Positions 8,544 to 20,740 of a DNA stretch of 64,000 bases are shown here, piece after piece. Position 1 is the first letter of the stretch. Each line of letters starts with the position of its first letter. The stretch is from contig CM067316.1 in the NCBI GenBank assembly GCA_034231615.1, positions 29,813,714-29,877,713 of the forward strand, written 5' to 3'. The notes under the pieces are model-generated. The model made no database searches, was not told where the DNA came from, and saw nothing but the letters and a program-made list of their open reading frames with translations. Position numbers and translations under genes: made by a program. The DNA is from Meghimatium bilineatum. Taxonomy: Eukaryota > Mollusca > Gastropoda > Stylommatophora > Philomycidae.

Positions 8544-11036
8544 TATTACTCACAAATTGGGTGTACTGAAGCTTACTACACTTGAATTGAGTGTATTCTT
8601 ACTTGTTACACATGACTGTTGTTTTGCAGCTTAATAACTAAGAACACTGGCGAATTATACATAAATTAGGTCTCTTGCTGTTTAGTACGTCAAAACTCAG
8701 TGTTCTATGGCATATTACTTACAAATTGGGTGTACTGCAGCTTACTACACCAGAAATTGCAGTCTGGACACACGAATTGGGTGTATTCCAGTTTAGTACG
8801 CCAAAACTCGTTGTATTCTGGCATATTACTCACAAATTCATTGTACTGAAGCTTACTACACTAGAATTGAGTGTATTCTGGCCTGTTACAGATGACTTCG
8901 TTGTTTTGCAGCTTAATAACTAAGAACACTGGCGAATTATACACAAATTAGGTCTCTTGCTGTTTAGTACGTCAAAACTCAGTGTTCTATGGAATATTAC
9001 TCACAAATTGGGTGTACTGAAGCTTACTACATTTGAATTGAGTGTATTCTGGCCTGTTACACATGTCTTCGTTGTTTTGCAGCTTAATAACTAAGAACAC
9101 TGGCGAATTATACACAAATTAGGTCTCTTGCTGTTTAGTACGTCAAAACTCAGTGTTCTATAGCATATTACTCAGAAATTGGGTGTACTGCAGCTTACTA
9201 CACCAGAAATTGCAGTCTGGACACACGATTTTGGTGTATTCTAGCTTACTACGTTAGAACTCGGTGTATTCTGGCATATTACTCACAAGTTCATTGTTCT
9301 GAAGCTTACTACACTTGAATTGAGTCTATTCTGGCCTATTATACATCATGTCGTAGTAATGCAGCAAAATACGTCAGAATACTGTCGTATTACACACAAA
9401 TTAGGTTTTGCTGTTTAGTACGTCAAAACTGAGTGTTTTGTGGCATATTACTCACAAAATGGGTGTACTGAAGCTTACTACACTTGAATTGAGTGTATTC
9501 TGGCCTGTTACACATGACTTCGTTGTTTTCCAGCTTAATAACTAAGAACACTGGCGAATTATACACAAATTAGGTCTCTTGCTGTTTAGTACGTCAAAAC
9601 TCATTGTTCTATTGCATATTACTCACAAATTGGGTGTACTGAAGCTTACTACACTTGAATTGAGTGTATTCTGACTTGTTACACATGACTGTTGTTTTGC
9701 AGCTTAATAACTAAGAACACTGGCGAATTATACACAAATTAGGTCTCTTGCTGTTTAGTACGTCAAAACTCAGTGTTCTATGGCATATTACTCACAAATT
9801 GGGTGTACTGCAGCTTACTACACCAGAAATTGCAGTCTGGACACACGAATTTGGTGTATTCTAGCTTACTACGTTAGAACTCGGTGTATTCTGGCATATT
9901 ACTCACAAGTTCATTGTTCTGAAGCTTACTACACTTGAATTGAGTCTATTCTGGCCTATTATACATCATTTCGTAGTAATGCAGTATAATACGTCAGAAT
10001 AATGTCGTATTACACACAAATTAGGTCTTGCTGTTTAGTACGTCAAAACTCAGTGTTTTGTGGCATATTACTCACAAATTGGGTGTACTGAAGCTTAATA
10101 CATTTGAATTGAGTGTATTCTGGCCTGTTACACATGACTTCGTTGTTTTGCAGCTTAATAAGAACACTGGCGAATTATACACAAATTAGGTCTCTTGCTG
10201 TTTAGTACGTCAAAACTCAGTGTTCTATGGCATATTACTCACAAATTGGGTGTACTGCAGCTTACTACACCAGAAATTGCAGTCTGGACACACGAATTTG
10301 GTGCATTCTAGCTTACTACGTTAGAACTCGGTGTATTCTGGCATATTACTCACAAGTTCATTGTTCTGAAGCTTACTACACTTGGATTGAGTCTATTCTG
10401 GCCTATTATACATCATGTCGTAGTAATGCAGCAAAATACGTCAGAATACTGTCGTATTACACACAAATTAGGTCTTGCTGTTTAGTACGTCAAAACTGAG
10501 TGTTTTGTGGCATATTACTCACAAAATGGGTGTACTGAAGCTTACTACACTTGAATTGAGTGTATTCTGGCCTGTTACACATGACTTCGTTGTTTTCCAG
10601 CTTAATAACTAAGAACACTGGCGAATTATACACAAATTAGGTCTCTTGCTGTTTAGTACGTCAAAACTCATTGTTCTATTGCACATTACTCACAAATTGG
10701 GTGTACTGCAGCTTACTACACCAGAAATTGCAGTCTGGACACACGATTTTGGTGTATTCTAGCTTACTACGTTAGAACTCGGTGTATTCTGGCATATTAC
10801 TCACAAGTTCATTGTTCTGAAGCTTACTACACTTGAATTGAGTCTATTCTGGCCTATTATACATCATGTCGTAGTAATGCAGCAAAATACGTCAGAATAC
10901 TGTCGTATTACACACAAATTAGGTCTTGCTGTTTAGTACGTCAAAACTGAGTGTTTTGTGGCATATTACTCACAAAATGGGTGTACTGAAGCTTACTACA
11001 CTTGAATTGAGTGTATTCTGGCCTGTTACACATGAC
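8328..11036 (+). repeat. 2.7-kb duplicated block, copy 2
   Basis: Offset +3167 from 5161-7869. Units: 8655 (282), 8937 (171), 9108 (451), 9559 (169), 9728 (447), 10175 (451), 10626 (451, partly). The match ends at 11036/11037, where copy 1 enters a hybrid module but copy 2 continues through ordinary s13 (TTCGTTGTTTTCC). Confidence 0.85.
8655..8936 (+). repeat. 282-bp chimeric unit, left subtype
   Basis: Copy of 5488-5769 within the second 2.7-kb block; chimeric 31-mer with GTACGCCAAAACTCG, and TTACAGATGACTT in s13. Confidence 0.88.
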
Positions 11037-13505
11037 TTCGTTGTTTTCCAGCTTAATAACTAAGAACACTGGCGAATTATACACAAATTAGGTCTCTTGC
11101 TGTTTAGTACGTCAAAACTCATTGTTCTATTGCATATTACTCACAAATTGGGTGTACTGAAGCTTACTACACCAGAAATTGCAGTCTGGACACACGAATT
11201 TGGTGTATTCTAGCTTACTACGTTAGAACTCGGTGTATTCTGGCATATTACTCACAAGTTCATTGTTCTGAAGCTTACTACTATTGAATTGAGTCTATTC
11301 TGGCCTATTATACATCATTTCGTAGTAATGCAGCAAAATACGTCAGAATACTGTCGTATTACACACAAATTAGGTCTTGCTGTTTAGTACGTCAAAACTG
11401 AGTGTTTTGTGGCATATTACTCACAAAATGGGTGTACTGAAGCTTACTACACTTGAATTGAGTGTATTCTGGCCTGTTACACATGACTTCGATGTTTTCC
11501 AGCTTAATAACTAAGAACACTGGCGAATTATACACAAATTAGGTCTCTTGCTGTTTAGTACGTCAAAACTCATTGTTCTATTGCATATTACTCACAAATT
11601 GGGTGTACTGAAGCTTACTACACCAGAAATTGCAGTCTGGACACACGAATTTGGTGTATTCTAGCTTACTACGTTAGAACTCGGTGTATTCTGGCATATT
11701 ACTCACAAGTTCATTGTTCTGAAGCTTACTACTATTGAATTGAGTCTATTCTGGCCTATTATACATCATTTCGTAGTAATGCAGCAAAATACGTCAGAAT
11801 ACTGTCGTATTACACACACATTAGGTCTTGCTGTTTAGTACGTCAAAACTGAGTGTTTTGTGGCATATTACTCACAAATTGGGTGTACTGAAGCTTACTA
11901 CACTTGAATTGAGTGTATTCTGGCCTGTTACACATGACTTCGTTGTTTTGCAGCTTAATAACTAAGAACACTGGCGAATTATACACAAATTAGGTCTCTT
12001 GCTGTTTAGTACGTCAAAACTCAGTGTTCTATTGCATATTACTCACATATTGGGTGTACTGCAGCTTACTACACCAGAAATTGCAGTCTGGACACACAAA
12101 TTTGGTGTATTCTAGCTTACTACGTTAGAACTCGGTGAATTCTGGCATATTACTCACAAGTTCATTGTTCTGAAGCTTACTACATTAGAATTGAGTGTAT
12201 TCTGGCCTATTATACATCATTTCGTTGTATTTTAGCATAATACGTCAGAATACTGTCGTATTACACACAGATTAGATCTTGCTGTTTAGTACGTCAAAAC
12301 TCAGTGTTTTGTGGCATATTACTCACAAATTGGGTGTACTGAAGCTTACTACACTTGAATTGAGTGTATTCTGGCCTGTTACACATGACTTTGGTGTATT
12401 CTATCTAACTACGTTAGAACTCGGTGTATTCTGTAATATTACTCACACATTCATTGTTCTGAAGCTTACTACACTTGAATTGAGTCTATTCTGGCCTATT
12501 ATAATTCATTTCATAGTAATGCAGCATAATACGTCAGAATACTGTCGTATTACACACAAATTAGGTCTTGCTGTTTAGTACGTCAAAACTCAGTGTATTG
12601 TGGCATATTACTCACAAATTGGGTGTACTGAAGCTTACTACACTTGAATTGAGTGTATTCTTACTTGTTACACATGACTGTTGTTTTGCAGCTTAATAAC
12701 TAAGAACACTGGCGAATTATACACAAATTAGGTCTCTTGCTGTTTAGTACGTCAAAACTCAGTGTTCTATGGCATATTACTCACAAATTGGGTGTACTGA
12801 AGCTTACTACATTTGAATTGAGTGTATTCTGGCCTGTTACACATGTCTTCGTTGTTTTGCAGCTTAATAACTAAGAACACTGGCGAATTATACACAAATT
12901 AGGTCTCTTGCTGTTTAGTACGTCAAAACTCAGTGTTCTATAGCATATTACTCAGAAATTGGGTGTACTGCAGCTTACTACACCAGAAATTGCAGTCTGG
13001 ACACACGATTTTGGTGTATTCTAGCTTACTACGTTAGAACTCGGTGTATTCTGGCATATTACTCACAAGTTCATTGTTCTGAAGCTTACTACACTTGAAT
13101 TGAGTCTATTCTGGCCTATTATACATCATGTCGTAGTAATGCAGCAAAATACGTCAGAGTACTGTCGTATTACACACAAATTAGGTCTTGCTGTTTAGTA
13201 CGTCAAAACTGAGTGTTTTGTGGCATATTACTCACAAAATGGGTGTACTGAAGCTTACTACACTTGAATTGAGTGTATTCTGGCCTGTTACACATGACTT
13301 CGTTGTTTTCCAGCTTAATAACTAAGAACACTGGCGAATTATACACAAATTAGGTCTCTTGCTGTTTAGTACGTCAAAACTCATTGTTCTATTGCATATT
13401 ACTCACAAATTGGGTGTACTGAAGCTTACTACACTTGAATTGAGTGTATTCTGGCCTGTTACACATGACTTCGTTGTTTTGCAGCTTAATAAGAACACTG
13501 GCGAA
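11037..13505 (+). repeat. HOR units 11077-13505
   Basis: Units: 11077 (451), 11528 (451), 11979 (738), 12717 (171), 12888 (451), 13339 (167). From about 11.4 to 12.7 kb this matches 14.3-15.6 kb at offset 2880. Here the 738-bp unit is followed directly by the 171-bp unit with ACATGTCTTCG; the 282-bp chimeric unit that follows in the sister copy at 15597 is absent. Confidence 0.83.
12317..12605 (+). repeat. 289-bp hybrid module, copy 4
   Basis: Same s13-to-s3 switch. Private changes are TTCTATCTAAC (others TTCTAGCTAAC) and ACTCACACATTC in s5, and it has CTGGCC rather than CTCGCC before TATTATAATTC. Confidence 0.85.
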
Positions 13506-15596
13506 TTATACACAAATTAGGTCTCTTGCTGTTTAGTACGTCAAAACTCAGTGTTCTATGGCATATTACTCACAAATTGGGTGTACTGCAGCTTACTACA
13601 CCAGAAATTGCAGTCTGGACACACGAATTTGGTGCATTCTAGCTTACTACGTTAGAACTCGGTGTATTCTGGCATATTACTCACAAGTTCATTGTTCTGA
13701 AGCTTACTACACTTGAATTGAGTCTATTCTGGCCTATTATACATCATTTCGTAGTAATGCAGCATAATACGTCAGAATACTGTCGTATTACACACAAATT
13801 AGGTCTTGCTGTTTAGTACGTCAAAACTCAGTGTTTTGTGGCATATTACTCACAAATTGGGTGTACTGAAGCTTACTACATTTGAATTGAGTGTATTCTT
13901 GCCTGTTACACATGACTTCGTTGTTTTGCAGCTTAATAACTAAGAACACTGGCGAATTATACACAAATTAGGTCTCTTGCTGTTTAATACGTCAAAACTC
14001 ATTGTTCTATTGCATATTACTCACAAATTGGGTGTACTGCAGCTTACTACACCAGAAATTGCAGTCTGGACACACGAATTTGGTGTATTCTAGCTTACTA
14101 CGTTAGAACTCGGTGTATTCTGGCATATTACTCACAAGTTCATTGTTCTGAAGCTTACTACACTTGGATTGAGTCTATTCTGGCCTATTATACATCATGT
14201 CGTAGTAATGCAGCAAAATACGTCAGAATACTGTCGTATTACACACAAATTAGGTCTTGCTGTTTAGTACGTCAAAACTGAGTGTTTTGTGGCATATTAC
14301 TCACAAAATGGGTGTACTGAAGCTTACTACACTTGAATTGAGTGTATTCTGGCCTGTTACACATGACTTCGTTGTTTTCCAGCTTAATAACTAAGAACAC
14401 TGGCGAATTATACACAAATTAGGTCTCTTGCTGTTTAGTACGTCAAAACTCATTGTTCTATTGCATATTACTCACAAATTGGGTGTACTGAAGCTTACTA
14501 CACCAGAAATTGCAGTCTGGACACACGAATTTGGTGTATTCTAGCTTACTACGTTAGAACTCGGTGTATTCTGGCATATTACTCACAAGTTCATTGTTCT
14601 GAAGCTTACTACTATTGAATTGAGTCTATTCTGGCCTATTATACATCATTTCGTAGTAATGCAGCAAAATACGTCAGAATACTGTCGTATTACACACACA
14701 TTAGGTCTTGCTGTTTAGTACGTCAAAACTGAGTGTTTTGTGGCATATTACTCACAAATTGGGTGTACTGAAGCTTACTACACTTGAATTGAGTGTATTC
14801 TGGCCTGTTACACATGACTTCGTTGTTTTGCAGCTTAATAACTAAGAACACTGGCGAATTATACACAAATTAGGTCTCTTGCTGTTTAGTACGTCAAAAC
14901 TCAGTGTTCTATTGCATATTACTCACATATTGGGTGTACTGCAGCTTACTACACCAGAAATTGCAGTCTGGACACACAAATTTGGTGTATTCTAGCTTAC
15001 TACGTTAGAACTCGGTGAATTCTGGCATATTACTCACAAGTTCATTGTTCTGAAGCTTACTACATTAGAATTGAGTGTATTCTGGCCTATTATACATCAT
15101 TTCGTTGTATTTTAGCATAATACGTCAGAATACTGTCGTATTACACACAGATTAGATCTTGCTGTTTAGTACGTCAAAACTCAGTGTTTTGTGGCATATT
15201 ACTCACAAATTGGGTGTACTGAAGCTTACTACACTTGAATTGAGTGTATTCTGGCCTGTTACACATGACTTTGGTGTATTCTAGCTAACTACGTTAGAAC
15301 TCGGTGTATTCTGTAATATTACTCACAAATTCATTGTTCTGAAGCTTACTACACTTGAATTGAGTCTATTCTGGCCTATTATAATTCATTTCATAGTAAT
15401 GCAGCATAATACGTCAGAATACTGTCGTATTACACACAAATTAGGTCTTGCTGTTTAGTACGTCAAAACTCAGTGTTTTGTGGCATATTACTCACAAATT
15501 GGGTGTACTGAAGCTTACTACACTTGAATTGAGTGTATTCTTACTTGTTACACATGACTGTTGTTTTGCAGCTTAATAACTAAGAACACTGGCGAA
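13506..15596 (+). repeat. HOR units 13506-15596
   Basis: Units: 13506 (451), 13957 (451), 14408 (451), 14859 (738). The first two match 2946 and 3397 at offset 10560 (shared GGTGCATTC and TTTAATACGTC). The last two match 4299 and 4750 at offset 10109. The difference of 451 bp is exactly one HOR, unit 3848 being absent here. Confidence 0.83.
15197..15485 (+). repeat. 289-bp hybrid module, copy 5
   Basis: Switch at TGAC|TTTGG with CTGTAATATTACTC and CTGGCCTATTATAATTC. It keeps AGTGTTTTGTGGC in s10, where copies 1-4 have AGTGTATTGTGGC. Confidence 0.85.
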
Positions 15597-15878
15597 TTAT
15601 ACATAAATTAGGTCTCTTGCTGTTTAGTACGTCAAAACTCAGTGTTCTATGGCATATTACTTACAAATTGGGTGTACTGCAGCTTACTACACCAGAAATT
15701 GCAGTCTGGACACACGAATTGGGTGTATTCCAGTTTAGTACGCCAAAACTCGTTGTATTCTGGCATATTACTCACAAATTCATTGTACTGAAGCTTACTA
15801 CACTAGAATTGAGTGTATTCTGGCCTGTTACAGATGACTTCGTTGTTTTGCAGCTTAATAACTAAGAACACTGGCGAA
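15597..15878 (+). repeat. 282-bp chimeric unit, left subtype
   Basis: Identical in diagnostic marks to 5488 and 8655 (TACATAAATTAGG, TTACTTACAAATTG, chimeric GTACGCC monomer, ACAGATGAC). Confidence 0.88.
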
Positions 15879-17738
15879 TTATACACAAATTAGGTCTCTT
15901 GCTGTTTAGTACGTCAAAACTCAGTGTTCTATGGCATATTACTCACAAATTGGGTGTACTGAAGCTTACTACATTTGAATTGAGTGTATTCTGGCCTGTT
16001 ACACATGTCTTCGTTGTTTTGCAGCTTAATAACTAAGAACACTGGCGAATTATACACAAATTAGGTCTCTTGCTGTTTAGTACGTCAAAACTCAGTGTTC
16101 TATAGCATATTACTCAGAAATTGGGTGTACTGCAGCTTACTACACCAGAAATTGCAGTCTGGACACACGATTTTGGTGTATTCTAGCTTACTACGTTAGA
16201 ACTCGGTGTATTCTGGCATATTACTCACAAGTTCATTGTTCTGAAGCTTACTACACTTGAATTGAGTCTATTCTGGCCTATTATACATCATGTCGTAGTA
16301 ATGCAGCAAAATACGTCAGAATACTGTCGTATTACACACAAATTAGGTCTTGCTGTTTAGTACGTCAAAACTGAGTGTTTTGTGGCATATTACTCACAAA
16401 ATGGGTGTACTGAAGCTTACTACACTTGAATTGAGTGTATTCTGGCCTGTTACACATGACTTCGTTGTTTTCCAGCTTAATAACTAAGAACACTGGCGAA
16501 TTATACACAAATTAGGTCTCTTGCTGTTTAGTACGTCAAAACTCATTGTTCTATTGCATATTACTCACAAATTGGGTGTACTGCAGCTTACTACACCAGA
16601 AATTGCAGTCTGGACACACGAATTTGGTGTATTCTAGCTTACTACGTTAGAACTCGGTGTATTCTGGCATATTACTCACAAGTTCATTGTTCTGAAGCTT
16701 ACTACACTTGGATTGAGTCTATTCTGGCCTATTATACATCATGTCGTAGTAATGCAGCAAAATACGTCAGAATACTGTCGTATTACACACAAATTAGGTC
16801 TTGCTGTTTAGTACGTCAAAACTGAGTGTTTTGTGGCATATTACTCACAAAATGGGTGTACTGAAGCTTACTACACTTGAATTGAGTGTATTCTGGCCTG
16901 TTACACATGACTTCGTTGTTTTCCAGCTTAATAACTAAGAACACTGGCGAATTATACACAAATTAGGTCTCTTGCTGTTTAGTACGTCAAAACTCATTGT
17001 TCTATTGCATATTACTCACAAATTGGGTGTACTGAAGCTTACTACACCAGAAATTGCAGTCTGGACACACGAATTTGGTGTATTCTAGCTTACTACGTTA
17101 GAACTCGGTGTATTCTGGAATATTACTCACAAGTTCATTGTTCTGAAGCTTACTACTATTGAATTGAGTCTATTCTGGCCTATTATACATCATTTCGTAG
17201 TAATGCAGCAAAATACGTCAGAATACTGTCGTATTACACACATTAGGTCTTGCTGTTTAGTACGTCAAAACTGAGTGTTTTGTGGCATATTACTCACAAA
17301 TTGGGTGTACTGAAGCTTACTACACTTGAATTGAGTGTATTCTGGCCTGTTACACATGACTTCGTTGTTTTGCAGCTTAATAACTAAGAACACTGGCGAA
17401 TTATACACAAATTATGTCTCTTGCTGTTTAGTACGTCAAAACTCAGTGTTCTATTGCATATTACTCACATATTGGGTGTACTGCAGCTTACTACACCAGA
17501 AATTGCAGTCTGGACACACAAATTTGGTGTATTCTAGCTTACTACGTTAGAACTCGGTGAATTCTGGCATATTACTCACAAGTTCATTGTTCTGAAGCTT
17601 ACTACATTAGAATTGAGTGTATTCTGGCCTATTATACATCATTTCGTTGTATTTTAGCATAATACGTCAGAATACTGTCGTATTACACACAGATTAGATC
17701 TTGCTGTTTAGTACGTCAAAACTCAGTGTTTTGTGGCA

Positions 17739-18027
17739 TATTACTCACAAATTGGGTGTACTGAAGCTTACTACACTTGAAGTGAGTGTATTCTGGCCTG
17801 TTACACATGACTTTGGTGTATTCTAGCTAACTACGTTAGAACTCGGTGTATTCTGTAATATTACTCACAAATTCATTGTTCTGAAGCTTACTACACTTGA
17901 ATTGAGTCTATTCTGGCCTATTATAATTCATTTCATAGTAATGCAGCATAATACGTCAGAATACTGTCGTATTACACACAAATTAGGTCTTGCTGTTTAG
18001 TACGTCAAAACTCAGTGTTTTGTGGCA
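17739..18027 (+). repeat. 289-bp hybrid module, copy 6
   Basis: As copy 5, with the private change ACTTGAAGTGAGTG in s12. It is followed by a 169-type B and the chimeric unit at 18139. Confidence 0.85.
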
Positions 18028-18138
18028 TATTACTCACAAATTGGGTGTACTGAAGCTTACTACACTTGAATTGAGTGTATTCTTACTTGTTACACATGAC
18101 TGTTGTTTTGCAGCTTAATAACTAAGAACACTGGCGAA

Positions 18139-18418
18139 TTATACATAAATTAGGTCTCTTGCTGTTTAGTACGTCAAAACTCAGTGTTCTATGGCATATT
18201 ACTTACAAATTGGGTGTACTGCAGCTTACTACACCAGAAATTGCAGTCTGGACACACGAATTGGGTGTATTCCAGTTTAGTACGCCAAAACTCGTTGTAT
18301 TCTGGCATATTACTCACAAATTCATTGTACTGAAGCTTACTACACTAGAATTGAGTGTATTCTGGCCTGTTACAGATGACTTCGTTGTTTTGCAGCTTAA
18401 TAACTAAGAACTGGCGAA
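18139..18418 (+). repeat. 280-bp chimeric unit, left subtype
   Basis: As 15597, but s14 has lost 2 bp (TAAGAACTGGCG for TAAGAACACTGGCG). Confidence 0.88.
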
Positions 18419-20740
18419 TTATACACAAATTAGGTCTCTTGCTGTTTAGTACGTCAAAACTCAGTGTTCTATGGCATATTACTCACAAATTGGGTGTACT
18501 GAAGCTTACTACATTTGAATTGAGTGTATTCTGGCCTGTTACACATGTCTTCGTTGTTTTGCAGCTTAATAACTAAGAACACTGGCGAATTATACACAAA
18601 TTAGGTCTCTTGCTGTTTAGTACGTCAAAACTCAGTGTTCTATAGCATATTACTCAGAAATTGGGTGTACTGCAGCTTACTACACCAGAAATTGCAGTCT
18701 GGACACGATTTTGGTGTATTCTAGCTTACTACGTTAGAACTCGGTGTATTCTGGCATATTACTCACAAGTTCATTGTTCTGAAGCTTACTACACTTGAAT
18801 TGAGTCTATTCTGGCCTATTATACATCATGTCGTAGTAATGCAGCAAAATACGTCAGAATACTGTCGTATTACACACAAATTAGGTCTTGCTGTTTAGTA
18901 CGTCAAAACTGAGTGTTTTGTGGCATATTACTCACAAAATGGGTGTACTGAAGCTTACTACACTTGAATTGAGTGTATTCTGGCCTGTTACACATGACTT
19001 CGTTGTTTTCCAGCTTAATAACTAAGAACACTGGCGAATTATACACAAATTAGGTCTCTTGCTGTTTAGTACGTCAAAACTCATTGTTCTAATGCATATT
19101 ACTCACAAATTGGGTGTACTGAAGCTTACTACACTTGAATTGAGTGTATTCTGACTTGTTACACATGACTGTTGTTTTGCAGCTTAATAACTAAGAACAC
19201 TGGCGAATTATACACAAATTAGGTCTCTTGCTGTTTAGTACGTCAAAACTCAGTGTTCTATGGCATATTACTCACAAATTGGGTGTACTGCAGCTTACTA
19301 CACCAGAAATTGCAGTCTGCACACGAATTTGGTGTATTCTAGCTTACTACGTTAGAACTCGGTGTATTCTGGCATATTACTCACAAGTTCATTGTTCTGA
19401 AGCTTACTACACTTGAATTGAGTCTATTCTGGCCTATTATACATCATTTCGTAGTAATGCAGCATAATACGTCAGAATAATGTCGTATTACACACAAATT
19501 AGGTCTTGCTGTTTAGTACGTCAAAACTCAGTGTTTTGTGGCATATTACTCACAAATTGGGTGTACTGAAGCTTAATACATTTGAATTGAGTGTATTCTG
19601 GCCTGTTACACATGACTTCGTTGTTTTGCAGCTTAATAAGAACACTGGCGAATTATACACAAATTAGGTCTCTTGCTGTTTAGTACGTCAAAACTCAGTG
19701 TTCTATGGCATATTACTCACAAATTGGTTGTACTGCAGCTTACTACACCAGAAATTGCAGTCTGGACACACGAATTTGGTGCATTCTAGCTTACTACGTT
19801 AGAACTCGGTGTATTCTGGCATATTACTCACAAGTTCATTGTTCTGAAGCTTACTACACTTGAATTGAGTCTATTCTGGCATATTATACATCATTTCGTA
19901 GTAATGCAGCATAATACGTCAGAATACTGTCGTATTACACACAAATTAGGTCTTGCTGTTTAGTACGTCAAAACTCATTGTTCTATTGCATATTACTCAC
20001 AAATTGGGTGTACTGAAGCTTACTACACTTGACTTGACTGTATTCTGACTTGTTACACATGACTGTTGTTTTGCAGCTTAATAACTAAGAACACTGGCGA
20101 ATTATACACAAATTAGGTCTCTTGCTGTTTAGTACGTCAAAACTCAGTGTTCTATGGCATATTACTGACAAATTGGGTGTACTGCAGCTTACTACACCAG
20201 AAATTGCAGTCTGGACACACGAATTTGGTGTATTCTAGCTTACTACGTTAGAACTCGGTGTATTCTGGCATATTACTCACAAGTTCATTGTTCTGAAGCT
20301 TACTACACTTAAATTGAGTCTATTCTGGCCTATTATACATCATTTCGTAGTAATGCAGCATAATACGTCAGAATAATGTCGTATTACACACAAATTAGGT
20401 CTTGCTGTTTAGTACTTCAAAACTCAGTGTTTTGTGGCATATTACTCACAAATTGGGTGTACTGAAGCTTAATACATTTGAATTGAGTGTATTCTGGCCT
20501 GTTACACATGACTTCGTTGTTTTGCAGCTTAATAAGAACACTGGCGAATTATACACAAATTAGGTCTCTTGCTGTTTAGTACGTCAAAACTCAGTGTTCT
20601 ATGGCATATTACTGACAAATTGGGTGTACTGCAGCTTACTACACTAGAAATTGCAGTCTGGACACACGAATTTGGTGTATTCTAGCTTACTACGTTAGAA
20701 CTCGGTGTATTCTGGCATATTACTCACAAGTTCATTGTTC
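18419..20740 (+). repeat. HOR units 18419-20740
   Basis: Units: 18419 (171), 18590 (449), 19039 (169), 19208 (445), 19653 (449), 20102 (447), 20549 (451, continuing into the next block). There are 2-bp losses in s2 at about 18703 (TCTGGACACGATT) and 19319 (TCTGCACACG), and s14 is 4 bp shorter before 19653 and 20549. 19653 has the A tail start (GGTCTTGC) running into ATTGTTCTATTGC and then s11. Confidence 0.8.

Larger units (their letters stand above)
15597..18138 (+). repeat. HOR units 15597-18138
   Basis: Units: 15597 (282, chimeric left subtype), 15879 (171), 16050 (451), 16501 (451), 16952 (449), 17401 (738). The block repeats from 18139 with a 2542-bp shift for its first units. 16952 lost 2 bp in s9 (TTACACACATTAGG). 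17401 has TTATGTCTC in s15 and GAAGTGAGTG in its hybrid module. Confidence 0.83.
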
